Source of the DNA: Ralstonia sp. UNC404CL21Col
GTDB lineage: Bacteria > Pseudomonadota > Gammaproteobacteria > Burkholderiales > Burkholderiaceae
Reading direction: 5' to 3'
NCBI RefSeq assembly: GCF_000620465.1
Contig: NZ_JIBE01000003.1
Coordinates: forward strand, 1,054,001 to 1,118,000
Length of the DNA: 64,000 nucleotides
Shown here: positions 49,782 through 59,553 of the stretch, in pieces
Position numbering within the stretch: position 1 is the first letter of the stretch
Layout: each line of letters starts with the position of its first letter
Program-made: the position numbers and the translations under genes
Notes under the pieces: generated by a model
What the model was told of the DNA's origin: nothing
Database searches by the model: none
The model's input: the letters and a program-made list of their open reading frames with translations, nothing else

Positions 49782-50372
49782 GTGGATACCGAAGCGTTCT
49801 TCAGGAAGGTCCGGACCTATGCGGAAATCTCGGAGGCGGCGGAGCGGGCGTGGGCTGCTCTGCTTCAACCGCGGCAGTACCGGAGAGACGAGTCGCTTGT
49901 CGTGGCGGGGGACGTGCCGACGCGGTTCGCCTTTGTTCTGGAGGGCCTGTTCTTCCAGCACTATGTCGGCCCGGAGGGGGACATGGTCATCAAGTACTTC
50001 TTTCCGGAGGGCCGGATTGCCGGCTCGGTCAGTGCGACGCTGCTTGGCAAACCGAGCCAATTTACGATCACCGCTATCGAAGACTGCAGTGTCCTGGAGT
50101 ACGAATTCGCGGCATTTCGGTCGTTGATGGCGCGCTTCCCGGATATCGCGGCGTTCTACATCCATTACATGGAGCGCCACTGGATCATCGAGAAAGAGCC
50201 AGTCGAGATCGCCTTCCGCCACGACAGCGCGATGAAGCGCTATCGCAACTTCATCAGCAGCGAGCCCGATCTGCACAGGCGCCTGAAGCAGCATCACATC
50301 GCCGCTTGGCTGGGCATCACACCGGAAAGCCTGAGCCGCCTGCGCAAAGCGATTGCCTTGGGTGTGGGATGA
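49782..50372 (+). CDS. Crp/Fnr family transcriptional regulator
   Basis: A 196-residue regulator. The cyclic-nucleotide-binding-like beta-roll spans roughly residues 30-120 (FVLEGLFFQHYVGPEGDMVIKYF in part) and the C-terminal HTH is HHIAAWLGITPESLSRLRKA. No Cys cluster for iron-sulfur is present, so it is not FNR itself. The start is taken as GTG 49782, preceded by CAGGAGAG. It lies between two inverted repeats and upstream of a VOC-family gene. The signal sensed is unknown. Confidence 0.82.
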   Translation: MDTEAFFRKVRTYAEISEAAERAWAALLQPRQYRRDESLVVAGDVPTRFAFVLEGLFFQHYVGPEGDMVIKYFFPEGRIAGSVSATLLGKPSQFTITAIEDCSVLEYEFAAFRSLMARFPDIAAFYIHYMERHWIIEKEPVEIAFRHDSAMKRYRNFISSEPDLHRRLKQHHIAAWLGITPESLSRLRKAIALGVG

Positions 50373-50474
50373 GCGGGATGGCGTCTTACCAATAGTCAAT
50401 GCGCCAAGGGTGTCCGCGCCCGTATCGTTCGGTCAGGCAAGCGCGGTGCTCGCCCTCAACCAAGGAGACCTGTC

Positions 50475-50879
50475 ATGACCAAGTCGATCTTCATCAACCT
50501 GCCGGTCGCAGACCTGCCGAAATCCAAAGCCTTCTACGAAGCCCTGGGCTTCACGAACAACCCGCAATTTACCGACGACACCGCCGCCTGCATGGTGTGG
50601 AGCGAGTCGATCTTCGTGATGCTGCTCACGCACGCAAAGTGGCACACGTTCACCAGCCGCCCGCTCCCGCAAAGCGGATCGAGCGAAGTGATGCTCGCCC
50701 TCACCTGCGACAGCAAAGACGCCGTCGACCACATGAACGATGCCGCCGTGAAGTGCGGCGGCACAGCCGACATCAACCCCAAGCAGGACCTGGGATTCAT
50801 GTACGGCCGCGCCCTGGCCGACCTGGACGGCCACATCTGGGAAGCCATCTGGATGGATCCCGCCGCGATCAGTTCGTGA
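50475..50879 (+). CDS. VOC/glyoxalase family protein
   Basis: A 134-residue protein of the vicinal-oxygen-chelate fold: two beta-alpha-beta-beta-beta modules, starting MTKSIFINLPVADLPKSKAFYEALGF and ending with DLDGHIWEAIWMDP, where the His and Glu could be metal ligands. The family covers lyases, dioxygenases and resistance proteins, so the substrate is unknown. AAGGAG precedes ATG 50475. It is between the Crp/Fnr gene and repeat copy 2. Confidence 0.88.
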   Translation: MTKSIFINLPVADLPKSKAFYEALGFTNNPQFTDDTAACMVWSESIFVMLLTHAKWHTFTSRPLPQSGSSEVMLALTCDSKDAVDHMNDAAVKCGGTADINPKQDLGFMYGRALADLDGHIWEAIWMDPAAISS

Positions 50880-50939
50880 CGCCAAGCGCCAAGGCACGAC
50901 AGACACATCGCCACGCCCGGCCCACCGCGCCGGTGTGGC

Positions 50940-51172
50940 CTTTGACTTTCCTGCCCTAGATGGCGCCTTGGATTTTTGTTGCGGGGAGGATAAAGAGGGG
51001 AGCCTTGTCTGAGCGCAGCGAGTTTGGCTCCCCTCCCTCCCCGCGACAAAAATCCAAGGAGGGGGTCGCCATCTCGGGCGCGCCTTTCTTTGGTTACTTT
51101 CTTTGGCAAGACAAAGAAAGTGACTCAGCCCCGGCAAGGGATGAAACAAGAGATGCACCACCAACAAAGAAC
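50940..51172 (-). repeat. Structured dispersed repeat, copy 2 (inverted)
   Basis: The reverse complement matches copy 1 along its length, including the ACTTTCTTTG hairpin, GGCGCGCCCGAGATGGCGACC and the ending GGCGCCATCTAGGGCAGGAA. The inner stem is CTTGGATTTTTG/CAAAAATCCAAG (50967-50978, 51047-51058): several bases differ from copy 1, but every change is matched on the opposite arm. The second inner stem also differs (GAGGGGAGCC/GGCTCCCCTC type). The loop AAACTCGCTGCGCTCAGACA is nearly conserved. Confidence 0.85.
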
Positions 51173-51250
51173 ACCCCACGCCCCACGCTAGCGCCAGCGC
51201 AAACCCCAGCGCTATGATCAAACCCACACAAAAACCCGCCCAGCTTCCTG

Positions 51251-52261
51251 ATGCCCGCTCCCCCCATCCTCCCCGCCACCGCTACTGAAGACGCCTTCGC
51301 TAACGGCCCCTTCCCCGCCGCCCGGTTCATCAAGGAAATCGGCCGCGGCGCAGACGGCGCCCGCGCCCTGGTCAAGCACGACGCCCGTGCGCTCTTCACC
51401 GCCATGCTGGAAGGCCGCATCTCCGACGTGCAGCTCGGCGCCATCCTCATGGCCTATCGCATCAAGGGCGAGACGCCGGAAGAACTCGACGGCATGCTGG
51501 AGGCCACGCATGCGCATTGCCGGCCGCTGCCGGCGCCCGACACGCCAGAGCATGCGCTGCCGGTCGTCATCCCGAGCTACAACGGCGCCCGCCGCCAGCC
51601 GAACCTCGTGCCGCTGCTGGCCAAGCTGCTGGCGCGCGAAGGTGTGCCCGTGCTGGTGCATGGCATCCGCCGCTTCGACGGCCGCATCACCACGGCGGCG
51701 TTGTTCGAAGCGCTCGGCTGGCCGGTCTGCGAACACATGGACGACGCACGTCAGCGCCTGGAACGCGATCGACTGGCATTCGTGCCAATCGACGTGCTCT
51801 CTCCCCAGCTGACATCGTTGCTGGACAAGCGCGAGATCGTCGGCCTGCGCAATTCGGCCCACACGGTGGTGAAGATGCTGCAGCCCATTGGCGGGCACGC
51901 GCCGCACGAGGCGTTACGGCTGGTCAGCTACACGCACCCGGAATACCGCGACACGCTCACCGATTACTTTCTGCGCCACCCGGCCAATGTGCTGCTGGCA
52001 CGCGGCACCGAGGGCGAGGCGGTGGCCGATGCGCGGCGCGGCAGTGCGGTGGAGTGGCTGCACGACGGCGCGCATGAAACGGTGATCGAAGCGGTGGAAG
52101 GTTCGAGCGACGCACCGCCTGAGCTGCCCGCGGGAACGGACGTGGCGGCAACGGCGCGGTGGATTGAAGCGGTGCTCGACGGCAAGCAGCCGGTGCCGGA
52201 GCCGATCGCCAAGCAGGTCCGCGCGATCGTGCGATGTGCACGACCGGCGCAGGCTGCCTGA
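51251..52261 (+). CDS. ybiB: YbiB-type DNA-binding protein (anthranilate phosphoribosyltransferase-like fold)
   Basis: A 336-residue protein with the nucleoside phosphorylase/TrpD fold: an N-terminal helical domain (RFIKEIGRGADGARALVKHDARALF in part) and an alpha/beta domain with VVIPSYNGARRQPNLVPLLA and VPVLVHGIRRFDGRITTA. YbiB homologues bind nucleic acid rather than act as transferases and are often located with nitrate or nitrite assimilation genes, as here. Confidence 0.87.
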   Translation: MPAPPILPATATEDAFANGPFPAARFIKEIGRGADGARALVKHDARALFTAMLEGRISDVQLGAILMAYRIKGETPEELDGMLEATHAHCRPLPAPDTPEHALPVVIPSYNGARRQPNLVPLLAKLLAREGVPVLVHGIRRFDGRITTAALFEALGWPVCEHMDDARQRLERDRLAFVPIDVLSPQLTSLLDKREIVGLRNSAHTVVKMLQPIGGHAPHEALRLVSYTHPEYRDTLTDYFLRHPANVLLARGTEGEAVADARRGSAVEWLHDGAHETVIEAVEGSSDAPPELPAGTDVAATARWIEAVLDGKQPVPEPIAKQVRAIVRCARPAQAA

Positions 52262-52274
52262 GCGATCGCCGGTC

Positions 52275-53144
52275 TTACTTGGACGGCAGCGGGATGCGCT
52301 CCGTCTCGCCCGGCACGTGGGCGAAGGTGTCGGCCTCCCAGCGCTGCTTGGCGTCTTCAATGTCGGCCTTGTCGCTGGCGACGAAGTTCCAGTAGATGTG
52401 GCGGTGGCCGTCGGTCGGGTCACCGCCCAGCAGCATCACGCGCGACGACACCTGCGCGGTGAGCGTCACGTCGCCGCCCGGTTCCAGCACGGCAAGGTGG
52501 TGCGGGTCGAGCGCCTCGCCGTCGATGGTGACAGCGCCCTCGACCAGATACAGGCCGCGGTCTGCATGCTCGGGCGGAATCACCAGCGATGCACCGGCCG
52601 CCAGTTCCAGCGCCACATACAGCGTGCGCGAACTCACCTTCACCGGCGACGTCAGCCCAAAGGCATCCCCCGCAATGACAACGCCCTGCACGCCCGGGCA
52701 TTCCAGCTTGGGCAGCGTGTCGGCGGCGTGATGGGCGAAGCTGGCGTCCACCTTTTCCTGATCCTTCGGCAGCGCTACCCAGGTCTGAATGCCGTGCACG
52801 CGCGCGCCCTTTTCGCGTCCCTCGGGCGAGGAACGCTCGGAGTGGACGATGCCGTTGCCGGCCGTCATCCAATTCACGTCGCCGGGCGTGATGGTCTGCA
52901 CGCTGCCGAGGCTGTCGCGATGGACCATGCTGCCGTCAAACAGGTACGTGACGGTGGCCAGCCCGATGTGCGGGTGCGGGCGCACGTCGATGCCCTCGCC
53001 CGGCGCGAAATCCACGGGGCCCATGTGGTCGAAGAAGATGAACGGCCCGACCGTCTGGCGCGCCGCCGAGGGCAGCACGCGCTTGACCGAGAAACCGCCG
53101 AGATCCCGCACGTGCGGGCCAATGATGTGCTGAATGGACGTCAT
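52275..53144 (-). CDS. Pirin family protein
   Basis: A 289-residue bicupin. The metal site of the N-terminal cupin is in VRPHPHIGLATVTYLFDG and HRDSLGSVQTI, with GNGIVHSERS following; the C-terminal cupin is less conserved. Some pirins are quercetinases, others regulate; the role here is unknown. It is followed upstream by an OsmC gene in the same direction with ~13 bp between, probably one operon for redox or stress. Confidence 0.92.
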   Translation of the reverse strand: MTSIQHIIGPHVRDLGGFSVKRVLPSAARQTVGPFIFFDHMGPVDFAPGEGIDVRPHPHIGLATVTYLFDGSMVHRDSLGSVQTITPGDVNWMTAGNGIVHSERSSPEGREKGARVHGIQTWVALPKDQEKVDASFAHHAADTLPKLECPGVQGVVIAGDAFGLTSPVKVSSRTLYVALELAAGASLVIPPEHADRGLYLVEGAVTIDGEALDPHHLAVLEPGGDVTLTAQVSSRVMLLGGDPTDGHRHIYWNFVASDKADIEDAKQRWEADTFAHVPGETERIPLPSK

Positions 53145-53157
53145 GGTGGAAAGCTCC

Positions 53158-53562
53158 TCAGGCGCGCTCGGCCAGCTCGGTGTCGACGCTGATCTCGACT
53201 TCCGTCATCAGCTTGTGAATGGGGCATTTACCGGCCACGCGCAGCAGGTCGGCGCGCTGCTCGTCGCTCAGGTCGCCGTGCAGGGTCAGCACCGTGCGCA
53301 GCTTGTAGCGGCCCTGGCGCTCCTGGGTGCCGTCGTGCTCGACGGCCACGTCGATGGAATCGAGCGGGTACTTGCGCTGGCGCGCATACAGCGTGACGGT
53401 CAGCGCCTTGCAGCTGGCCAGGGCCGCGTCAAAGTAGGCGTGGGGGTCGGGCGCGCTGCCTTCGCCTGTCGGCTTGGGCACATCGGTATAAGTGACGCCT
53501 TCGGGGAACGTCACCTTGTGGCGGAAAAGGCCTTCGGTGTCCTTGCTGACGACGATCGTCAT
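53158..53562 (-). CDS. OsmC family peroxiredoxin
   Basis: A 134-residue protein of the OsmC/Ohr superfamily. The two redox Cys are in AALASCKALTVTLYA and VAGKCPIHKLM. The YhfA/OsmC-like group often handles organic hydroperoxides with thiol reductants. ATG 53562 (MTIVVSKDTEG) is preceded by CAGGAG; the longer upstream reading is rejected. It is co-directional with the pirin gene. Confidence 0.9.
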   Translation of the reverse strand: MTIVVSKDTEGLFRHKVTFPEGVTYTDVPKPTGEGSAPDPHAYFDAALASCKALTVTLYARQRKYPLDSIDVAVEHDGTQERQGRYKLRTVLTLHGDLSDEQRADLLRVAGKCPIHKLMTEVEISVDTELAERA

Positions 53563-53802
53563 GACGGCTCCTGTAACGGTTTCTGCAATGTCTGGGCAGT
53601 GTAGCCAACTTGCGTGACGCCACGGGAGCTGACACAAAGTGCCGCGTGCATCGCATTGGCCGGCGCCGCGATCACCCGACATTGCAGACATGACAATTCT
53701 GCCCACCCATTTAGGTGGAAACGCTCAAGCGGCGCGGTTTTCCGCCGATCTTCCGGTTAGAAGACATCCGCCCAGAAACCGCCCCGCTTACGCATTACCT
53801 GC
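53563..53802. other. Intergenic region between the OsmC gene and the diguanylate cyclase gene
   Basis: About 240 bp with no convincing gene, between divergent units. It contains a spaced inverted repeat, TGCAATGTC near 53584 and GACATTGCA near 53680, that may be an operator or chance. Promoters could not be fixed by eye. Confidence 0.4.
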
Positions 53803-56721
53803 ATGGTTCCTCGCCGGCCGCTTGTCGCCATCGCCGGCGGCATCGGCTTTCTCCTCGTCCTTGTCGGGCTGACCGTGATGGTCGGCTGGCTGCGGCATTG
53901 GCCGTGGGCAGTGAAGGTCGGCACCGATCGGCTGCTGATCGTGTTCGCTACCGGCATCAACCTGACCCTGCTTGGCGTGGGGCTGACGGCGCTGCTGGTC
54001 GGGACGGTGCGGCCGAATGTGCGCTGGGCGGATCCGGTGGCCCGGGGGCTCGGCGGCGTGGTGGCTGTGCTGTCCACGCTGCGGATGGCCGAGATGATCA
54101 CGGGTTGGCCGATCGGGCTGGATTTTCCCGCCGTACACACATGGCTTGACCGCCAATGGGTGACCGGATGGATCGGCGGCATGCACCCCAGCCACGCGCT
54201 GGCGATGGCCGCATCGGCAACGGCCCTGAGCCTTGTGCCGACGTTGCGCAAACCGCACCGCGCGCGGTGGTTCTGGGGCCTGGTCGGCCTGGCGATGCTG
54301 CTCTGCGCCGGCGACCTGCTCGGCCGCGCCATGGCGCTCGAATATCTGTACCCGACGTGGTTGGTGTGGCGCGCCTCGGACGTGGCCGCCATCTGCACGC
54401 TGCTGGTGGTCACGGGCGTGCTGTGCCTCGCGGTGATCCGGCAGCCGGGCATGCTGCGCCTGCGCTTGTCGCCGGAAGACACCATCGTGTGGATCAGCGG
54501 CGGCTGCGTGGTGCTGGCGGGCCTGGGCGCCACCATCACGGCGTTCATCATCCAGGTGGACAGCGTCAGCCAGACGTTCGGCACCACGCGGACGCGGGCG
54601 CTCTCCAGCTACGCAGAAGAGTTCGATCAGCTGCTGGCCATGCGCGCGGAGAGCCCGCGGCTGGTGGCCGCTGCCACGCACATCCAGGAAGTGCTCCGGC
54701 ATCCGGCCGACAACGCAGCGCGCCTGCGCAGCGAGAGCGCGCTGCAGGCCTATCGCGAACAGGGCTACTCCTACCTGCAACTGCGTACGCTGGCGGGCGA
54801 GGGCATCGTCAGTCTCGGCACGCAGACGCCTAAGCCTGAGCTGTCGATTCCGCTGCACGCCGGCCTCCCGCCCGAGCGCGTCACGCTGCAATGGGTACAC
54901 GGATTTGCCATGCGCACGGAAACGCCCGTCATGGCAGACGGCATGCAGATCGGCTGGCTGGTCGCCGAGCAACCGCTCGCCCACATGACCGCACGCTACG
55001 CCACCGAACGCGGCATCGGAAAGACCGAAACGCTGGCGATGGCGGGCTTGGATGCGCGCGGCCGCGCCATGTCGTTTCCGCAGCGCTTCGATGCGTACGT
55101 GTTCGAGCTGCCGGCGCTGACGCTCGACCGCCGGCCGCTGCCGTCGCGCTTGGCGCTGGCCGGCGAGGCAGGCTACGGCCAATGGCAGGACATCCACGGC
55201 ATGCCGACCTCGTTCAGCTACACGCCGATCGGCCACACGGGCCTGGCGCTGATCAGCAAGATCGCCTGCGCCGAGCTGTACGCCCCGATGCGCGTGCAGT
55301 TTGAGCGACTCGCCGCCTTCATGCTGTGCCTGATGATCGGCAGCGTGCTGGTCATCCGCCTGACAGTGCGTCCGTTTGCCAACCGGCTGGCCGCGTCCGA
55401 ACGTGCGCTGCGCACCGCCAACGAGAGCCTCGAGCGCCGCCGGGACGCCCTGCGCGCCAGCCGCGAACAACTGCGCCTCGTGGCCGACAACGTGCCCGCG
55501 CAGCTGAGCTACGTCGACCCCGACGGCATCGTCCGCTTTGCCAGCCGTACGCTGCTCGAAGCCTTCGGCCGCCGCGAAGACGAGATGCTCGATCGCCACG
55601 TGCGCGACATCTATGCCCCCGAGGACTATCGCGCGCTGCTGCCCTACATGACCGAGGTGCTGGCCGGGTACCCGGTGCAGTTCGAGATCCAGTCGATGCG
55701 CACGGGCGTGCCCCGCTACCTGAGCGGCCATTACTTTCCTGACTACGACGATCGCGGCACGCTGCGGGGCTATTTCTCGGTGCTGCAGGATCTGACGGCC
55801 CGCACCGCCGCCGAGCTGGCCCTGGCGCGCAGTGAACGCGCGCTCAAGCTGGTGCTCGACAACGCGCCGCTGCTGGTCTCGCACATCAACCCAGACGGCG
55901 TCTTCACGTTCTGCAACGTCACGCACGCACGTTGGCTGCAGCGCACTCCAGAGGACGTCTGCGGCCAGACGCCGGAACACGTCTTCACGCCCGGCACGTA
56001 CGCCCTCCTTGCGCCGTATCTCGCGCGCGCGCAGCGAGGAGAGTCGGTCCAGTTCGAGATCACCGCGCCGTGGTACGAAAAACCGTCTGCCAGCGGTCTG
56101 CGCAGCCGCTCGCGACACTTCCGGGGCCAGCTCGTCCCCGATGCCGGCGAAGCGCAGGACGGCCGTTGCGGTTTCTATGCCTTTGTGCAGGACGTGACCG
56201 AAGCCAAGCGCAGCGAGATGGAGCTTTCGCGCATGGCGCGCTTTGACGCCCTCACCGGCCTGCCCAACCGCTACGAACTCTACGAGCGCCTGCGCGGCGC
56301 GCTGGAGCGCCGTCAGCGGCTGCCCGCCCCGCTGGGCGTGCTGTACCTGGACGTCGACCACTTCAAGCACATCAACGACACCTACGGCCACGCCGCCGGC
56401 GATGCCGTGCTGGTGGAGGTCGCGCACCGACTCCAGCGCGCCGTGCGTCGCACTGATACCGTCGCGCGCCTCGCAGGTGACGAATTCATCATCCTGCTGG
56501 ATCCCATCGACGCCCCGGATGATGCGCTGCACACCGCCCAGAAGATCGTCGGCGCAATCCGCCCGCCCATCATCCTGCCCGGCGACACGATCCTGCACGT
56601 CACCACGAGCATCGGCGTGGCGTGCCCCGGCCCTGAGGTCCGTGAGCCCGACGCCGCTCTACGGGAAGCCGATCGCGCACTTTATTGGGCCAAGTCCCGC
56701 GGCCGTAACACTGCGGCCTAG
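53803..56721 (+). CDS. Membrane-bound PAS-GGDEF diguanylate cyclase
   Basis: A 972-residue signalling protein. Residues 1-250 carry about seven TM segments. A periplasmic CHASE-like sensor region (YAEEFDQLLAMRAESPRLV, then AEQPLAH) lies between that block and a further TM near residue 505 (FMLCLMIGSVLVI). Two PAS domains follow (LRLVADNVPAQLSYVDPDG, then LKLVLDNAPLLVSHINPDG). The GGDEF domain has ARLAGDEFIILL, an active AGDEF variant, with the RxxD inhibitory site (RRTD) 5 residues before. It should make cyclic di-GMP in response to an external signal. There is no EAL domain. Confidence 0.9.
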   Translation: MVPRRPLVAIAGGIGFLLVLVGLTVMVGWLRHWPWAVKVGTDRLLIVFATGINLTLLGVGLTALLVGTVRPNVRWADPVARGLGGVVAVLSTLRMAEMITGWPIGLDFPAVHTWLDRQWVTGWIGGMHPSHALAMAASATALSLVPTLRKPHRARWFWGLVGLAMLLCAGDLLGRAMALEYLYPTWLVWRASDVAAICTLLVVTGVLCLAVIRQPGMLRLRLSPEDTIVWISGGCVVLAGLGATITAFIIQVDSVSQTFGTTRTRALSSYAEEFDQLLAMRAESPRLVAAATHIQEVLRHPADNAARLRSESALQAYREQGYSYLQLRTLAGEGIVSLGTQTPKPELSIPLHAGLPPERVTLQWVHGFAMRTETPVMADGMQIGWLVAEQPLAHMTARYATERGIGKTETLAMAGLDARGRAMSFPQRFDAYVFELPALTLDRRPLPSRLALAGEAGYGQWQDIHGMPTSFSYTPIGHTGLALISKIACAELYAPMRVQFERLAAFMLCLMIGSVLVIRLTVRPFANRLAASERALRTANESLERRRDALRASREQLRLVADNVPAQLSYVDPDGIVRFASRTLLEAFGRREDEMLDRHVRDIYAPEDYRALLPYMTEVLAGYPVQFEIQSMRTGVPRYLSGHYFPDYDDRGTLRGYFSVLQDLTARTAAELALARSERALKLVLDNAPLLVSHINPDGVFTFCNVTHARWLQRTPEDVCGQTPEHVFTPGTYALLAPYLARAQRGESVQFEITAPWYEKPSASGLRSRSRHFRGQLVPDAGEAQDGRCGFYAFVQDVTEAKRSEMELSRMARFDALTGLPNRYELYERLRGALERRQRLPAPLGVLYLDVDHFKHINDTYGHAAGDAVLVEVAHRLQRAVRRTDTVARLAGDEFIILLDPIDAPDDALHTAQKIVGAIRPPIILPGDTILHVTTSIGVACPGPEVREPDAALREADRALYWAKSRGRNTAA

Positions 56722-56850
56722 CCGAGAACCGATGCCGTCGGCGACGGTCTATGACTGGGTGCGCCGCCTATATTGCTGCGGCGCAAACATCACACTATCA
56801 AGACAAATTCTCTGATTTACGGGAACTATCAAGCAGGCAAAAATGTCCTA
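56722..56850. other. Leader between the cyclase gene and the CIRCE element
   Basis: About 130 bp before the operator at 56851. A TTGCTG (56773-56778) and TATCAA pair separated by 17 bp is a weak promoter candidate for rpoH. No terminator for the cyclase gene is evident. Confidence 0.35.
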
Positions 56851-56877
56851 TTAGCACTCTTCCGGTCGGAGTGCTAA
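56851..56877 (+). promoter_or_regulatory. CIRCE operator (HrcA binding site) upstream of rpoH
   Basis: TTAGCACTC-N9-GAGTGCTAA is a perfect match to the CIRCE consensus, located 43 bp before the rpoH GTG start. HrcA bound here would repress rpoH until heat shock. Confidence 0.92.
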
Positions 56878-56920
56878 GATGCCTGTCCAAACCTCCACTG
56901 GATTTCGACAGGAGTCCTGA

Positions 56921-57850
<930 letters not shown>

Positions 57851-57870
57851 GCTGCCCGCCTCGCAATGAA

Positions 57871-57900
57871 AAGCCCGCCAGATCGGCGGGCTCTTTCTTT
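57871..57900 (+). terminator. Terminator between rpoH and the convergent sco gene
   Basis: The stem AGCCCGCC/GGCGGGCT (57872-57879, 57885-57892) around AGATC is followed by CTTTCTTT. Confidence 0.8.
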
Positions 57901-57916
57901 GGGCAGTGGCGGAAGA

Positions 57917-58528
57917 TCAGTCGGCCAGGAGTTGCTTGATGTCGTGCGCGATCGGCTCCGGGCCCTGGCCGTGCTTGATGAACAGGCGCAGGTTGCCCTT
58001 CGGATCGAACATGTAGCTGCCGGCGGTGTGATCCATGGTGTAGTTGTCGGGCGAGCTGCCCGGCACCTTGCTGTAGAACACCTTGAAGTCGGACGCGACC
58101 TTCTTCAGTTCAGTCTCGTTGGCCGGACGCAGGCCGATGAAGCGCGGATCGAACGCGGGCACGTACTTGGCCAGCAGGTCTTGCGTATCGCGCTCCGGGT
58201 CGACGGTGACGAACAGCACCTGGACCCGGTCCGCGTCTTTGCCGAGGGTGTCCATCACGGCGCGCAGCTCAGCCAGCGTGGTCGGGCAGACATCGGGGCA
58301 ATGCGTGTAGCCGAAGAACATGACGACGACTTTGCCGCGGAAATCTTCGAGCGTGCGGCGCTTGCCGGTGTGGTCGGTCAGCGAGAAATCGGTGCCGAAG
58401 CTCTTGGATCCGGTGATGTCGAGGTTCTTGAAGGCGGGCTTGTCGCTGCACGCCGCGAGCGCCAGCATGGCGACGGCCAGCATGGCGAACAGCGCGGCGC
58501 GGAGGTGTCGGAAAGAGAGCATGGTCAT
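57917..58528 (-). CDS. SCO1/SenC family copper chaperone, lipoprotein
   Basis: A 203-residue membrane-anchored thioredoxin-fold protein. The lipobox is LALAACSD. The copper ligands are GYTHCPDVCP (CxxxC) and a His in MDHTAGSYMFD. It delivers copper to the CuA site of cytochrome oxidase. It is the last gene of the minus-strand cta cluster. ATG 58528 or 58522 is possible. Confidence 0.94.
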   Translation of the reverse strand: MTMLSFRHLRAALFAMLAVAMLALAACSDKPAFKNLDITGSKSFGTDFSLTDHTGKRRTLEDFRGKVVVMFFGYTHCPDVCPTTLAELRAVMDTLGKDADRVQVLFVTVDPERDTQDLLAKYVPAFDPRFIGLRPANETELKKVASDFKVFYSKVPGSSPDNYTMDHTAGSYMFDPKGNLRLFIKHGQGPEPIAHDIKQLLAD

Positions 58529-58591
58529 CGTGTTGGAAGCGGACCGACTAGCGTAGCGCCAACGGCACATGCCTGCTGGCGCCCTTGCGCG

Positions 58592-59533
58592 TCACAGTGC
58601 CGCGCTTTGCGTAAGCGCCGGGCCGAACTTGAAGTAGTGGTCGACCAGCAGCGCGGCAAACAGGATCGACAGGTAGATGATCGAGTAGCGGAAAGTCTTC
58701 TGCGCCAGCGCGTCGGAATACTTGCGGTACATGCGCCACGCATACGAGAGGAAGCCGAAGCCCAGCACCAGCGCTGTCGCCAGGTAGATATAGCCGCTCA
58801 TGCCGTAGACGAACGGCAGGATGGTCGCGGCAATCATGATGAGCGTGTACAGCAGGATGTGCAGCAGCGTGTATTTCTCGCCGTGCGTGATCGGCAGCAT
58901 CGGTAGACCTGACTTGGCGTAGTCGGCCCGGCGGTATAGCGCGAGCGCCCAGAAGTGCGGCGGCGTCCAGGTAAAGATGATCAGCACCAGAATCCACGCC
59001 TCGGCCGGCACGCTGTTGGCGACGGCCGCCCAGCCCAGCGCCGGCGGCATCGCCCCCGAGAGACCGCCGATCACGATGTTCTGCGGTGTGGCCGGCTTGA
59101 GCAGCAGCGTGTAGATGATCGCGTAACCGATGAAGGTCGCGAACGTGAGCCACATCGTGAGGTCGTTGGCGAACACGTGCAGCGTCCACATGCCTGCGCC
59201 GCCCAGCACCACCGAGAACACCAGGATCTGCCGCGTGCCCAGCTCGCCGCTGGCCGACGGGCGCCAGGCCGTACGACGCATCATCGCGTCGATCTTGCGC
59301 TCGACCAGGCAGTTGATGGCGAAGGCAGCACCGGCGAACAGCCAGATGCCAACCGCCCCGCCGATCAGCACCGGCCACGGCACCATGCCCGGCGTGGCCA
59401 GGAACATGCCGATCACGGCGCAGAACACGGCAAGCTGCGTGACGCGCGGCTTGGTCAGCGCCGCATACTGCGATGCGGTCGTTCGCCAGCCAGGAAGTTG
59501 AGTGGAAGTTGTTGGGGTTGCCACGGTATTCAT
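58592..59533 (-). CDS. ctaB: Heme o synthase (protoheme IX farnesyltransferase)
   Basis: A 313-residue UbiA-family prenyltransferase with about nine TM segments. It adds a farnesyl tail to heme b. The active-site region reads [23 protein letters not shown], and the second Asp-rich loop is in the [14 protein letters not shown] region. It works just before CtaA, whose gene ends 20 bp upstream of this start. Confidence 0.95.
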   Translation of the reverse strand: MNTVATPTTSTQLPGWRTTASQYAALTKPRVTQLAVFCAVIGMFLATPGMVPWPVLIGGAVGIWLFAGAAFAINCLVERKIDAMMRRTAWRPSASGELGTRQILVFSVVLGGAGMWTLHVFANDLTMWLTFATFIGYAIIYTLLLKPATPQNIVIGGLSGAMPPALGWAAVANSVPAEAWILVLIIFTWTPPHFWALALYRRADYAKSGLPMLPITHGEKYTLLHILLYTLIMIAATILPFVYGMSGYIYLATALVLGFGFLSYAWRMYRKYSDALAQKTFRYSIIYLSILFAALLVDHYFKFGPALTQSAAL

Positions 59534-59553
59534 AAAAAACGTTCAGACGGCAT

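Noticed and set aside
49336-51172. Insertion sequence or composite transposon formed by the two repeats
   Set aside because: The repeats have no transposase, no terminal inverted repeats of IS type, and no visible target duplications; a non-autonomous element remains possible and is reported as a finding.
53788-56598. Minus-strand frame of 936 codons opposite the diguanylate cyclase gene
   Set aside because: Composition is rich in His, Arg and Gln as expected from antisense GC-rich DNA; the cyclase is well supported.
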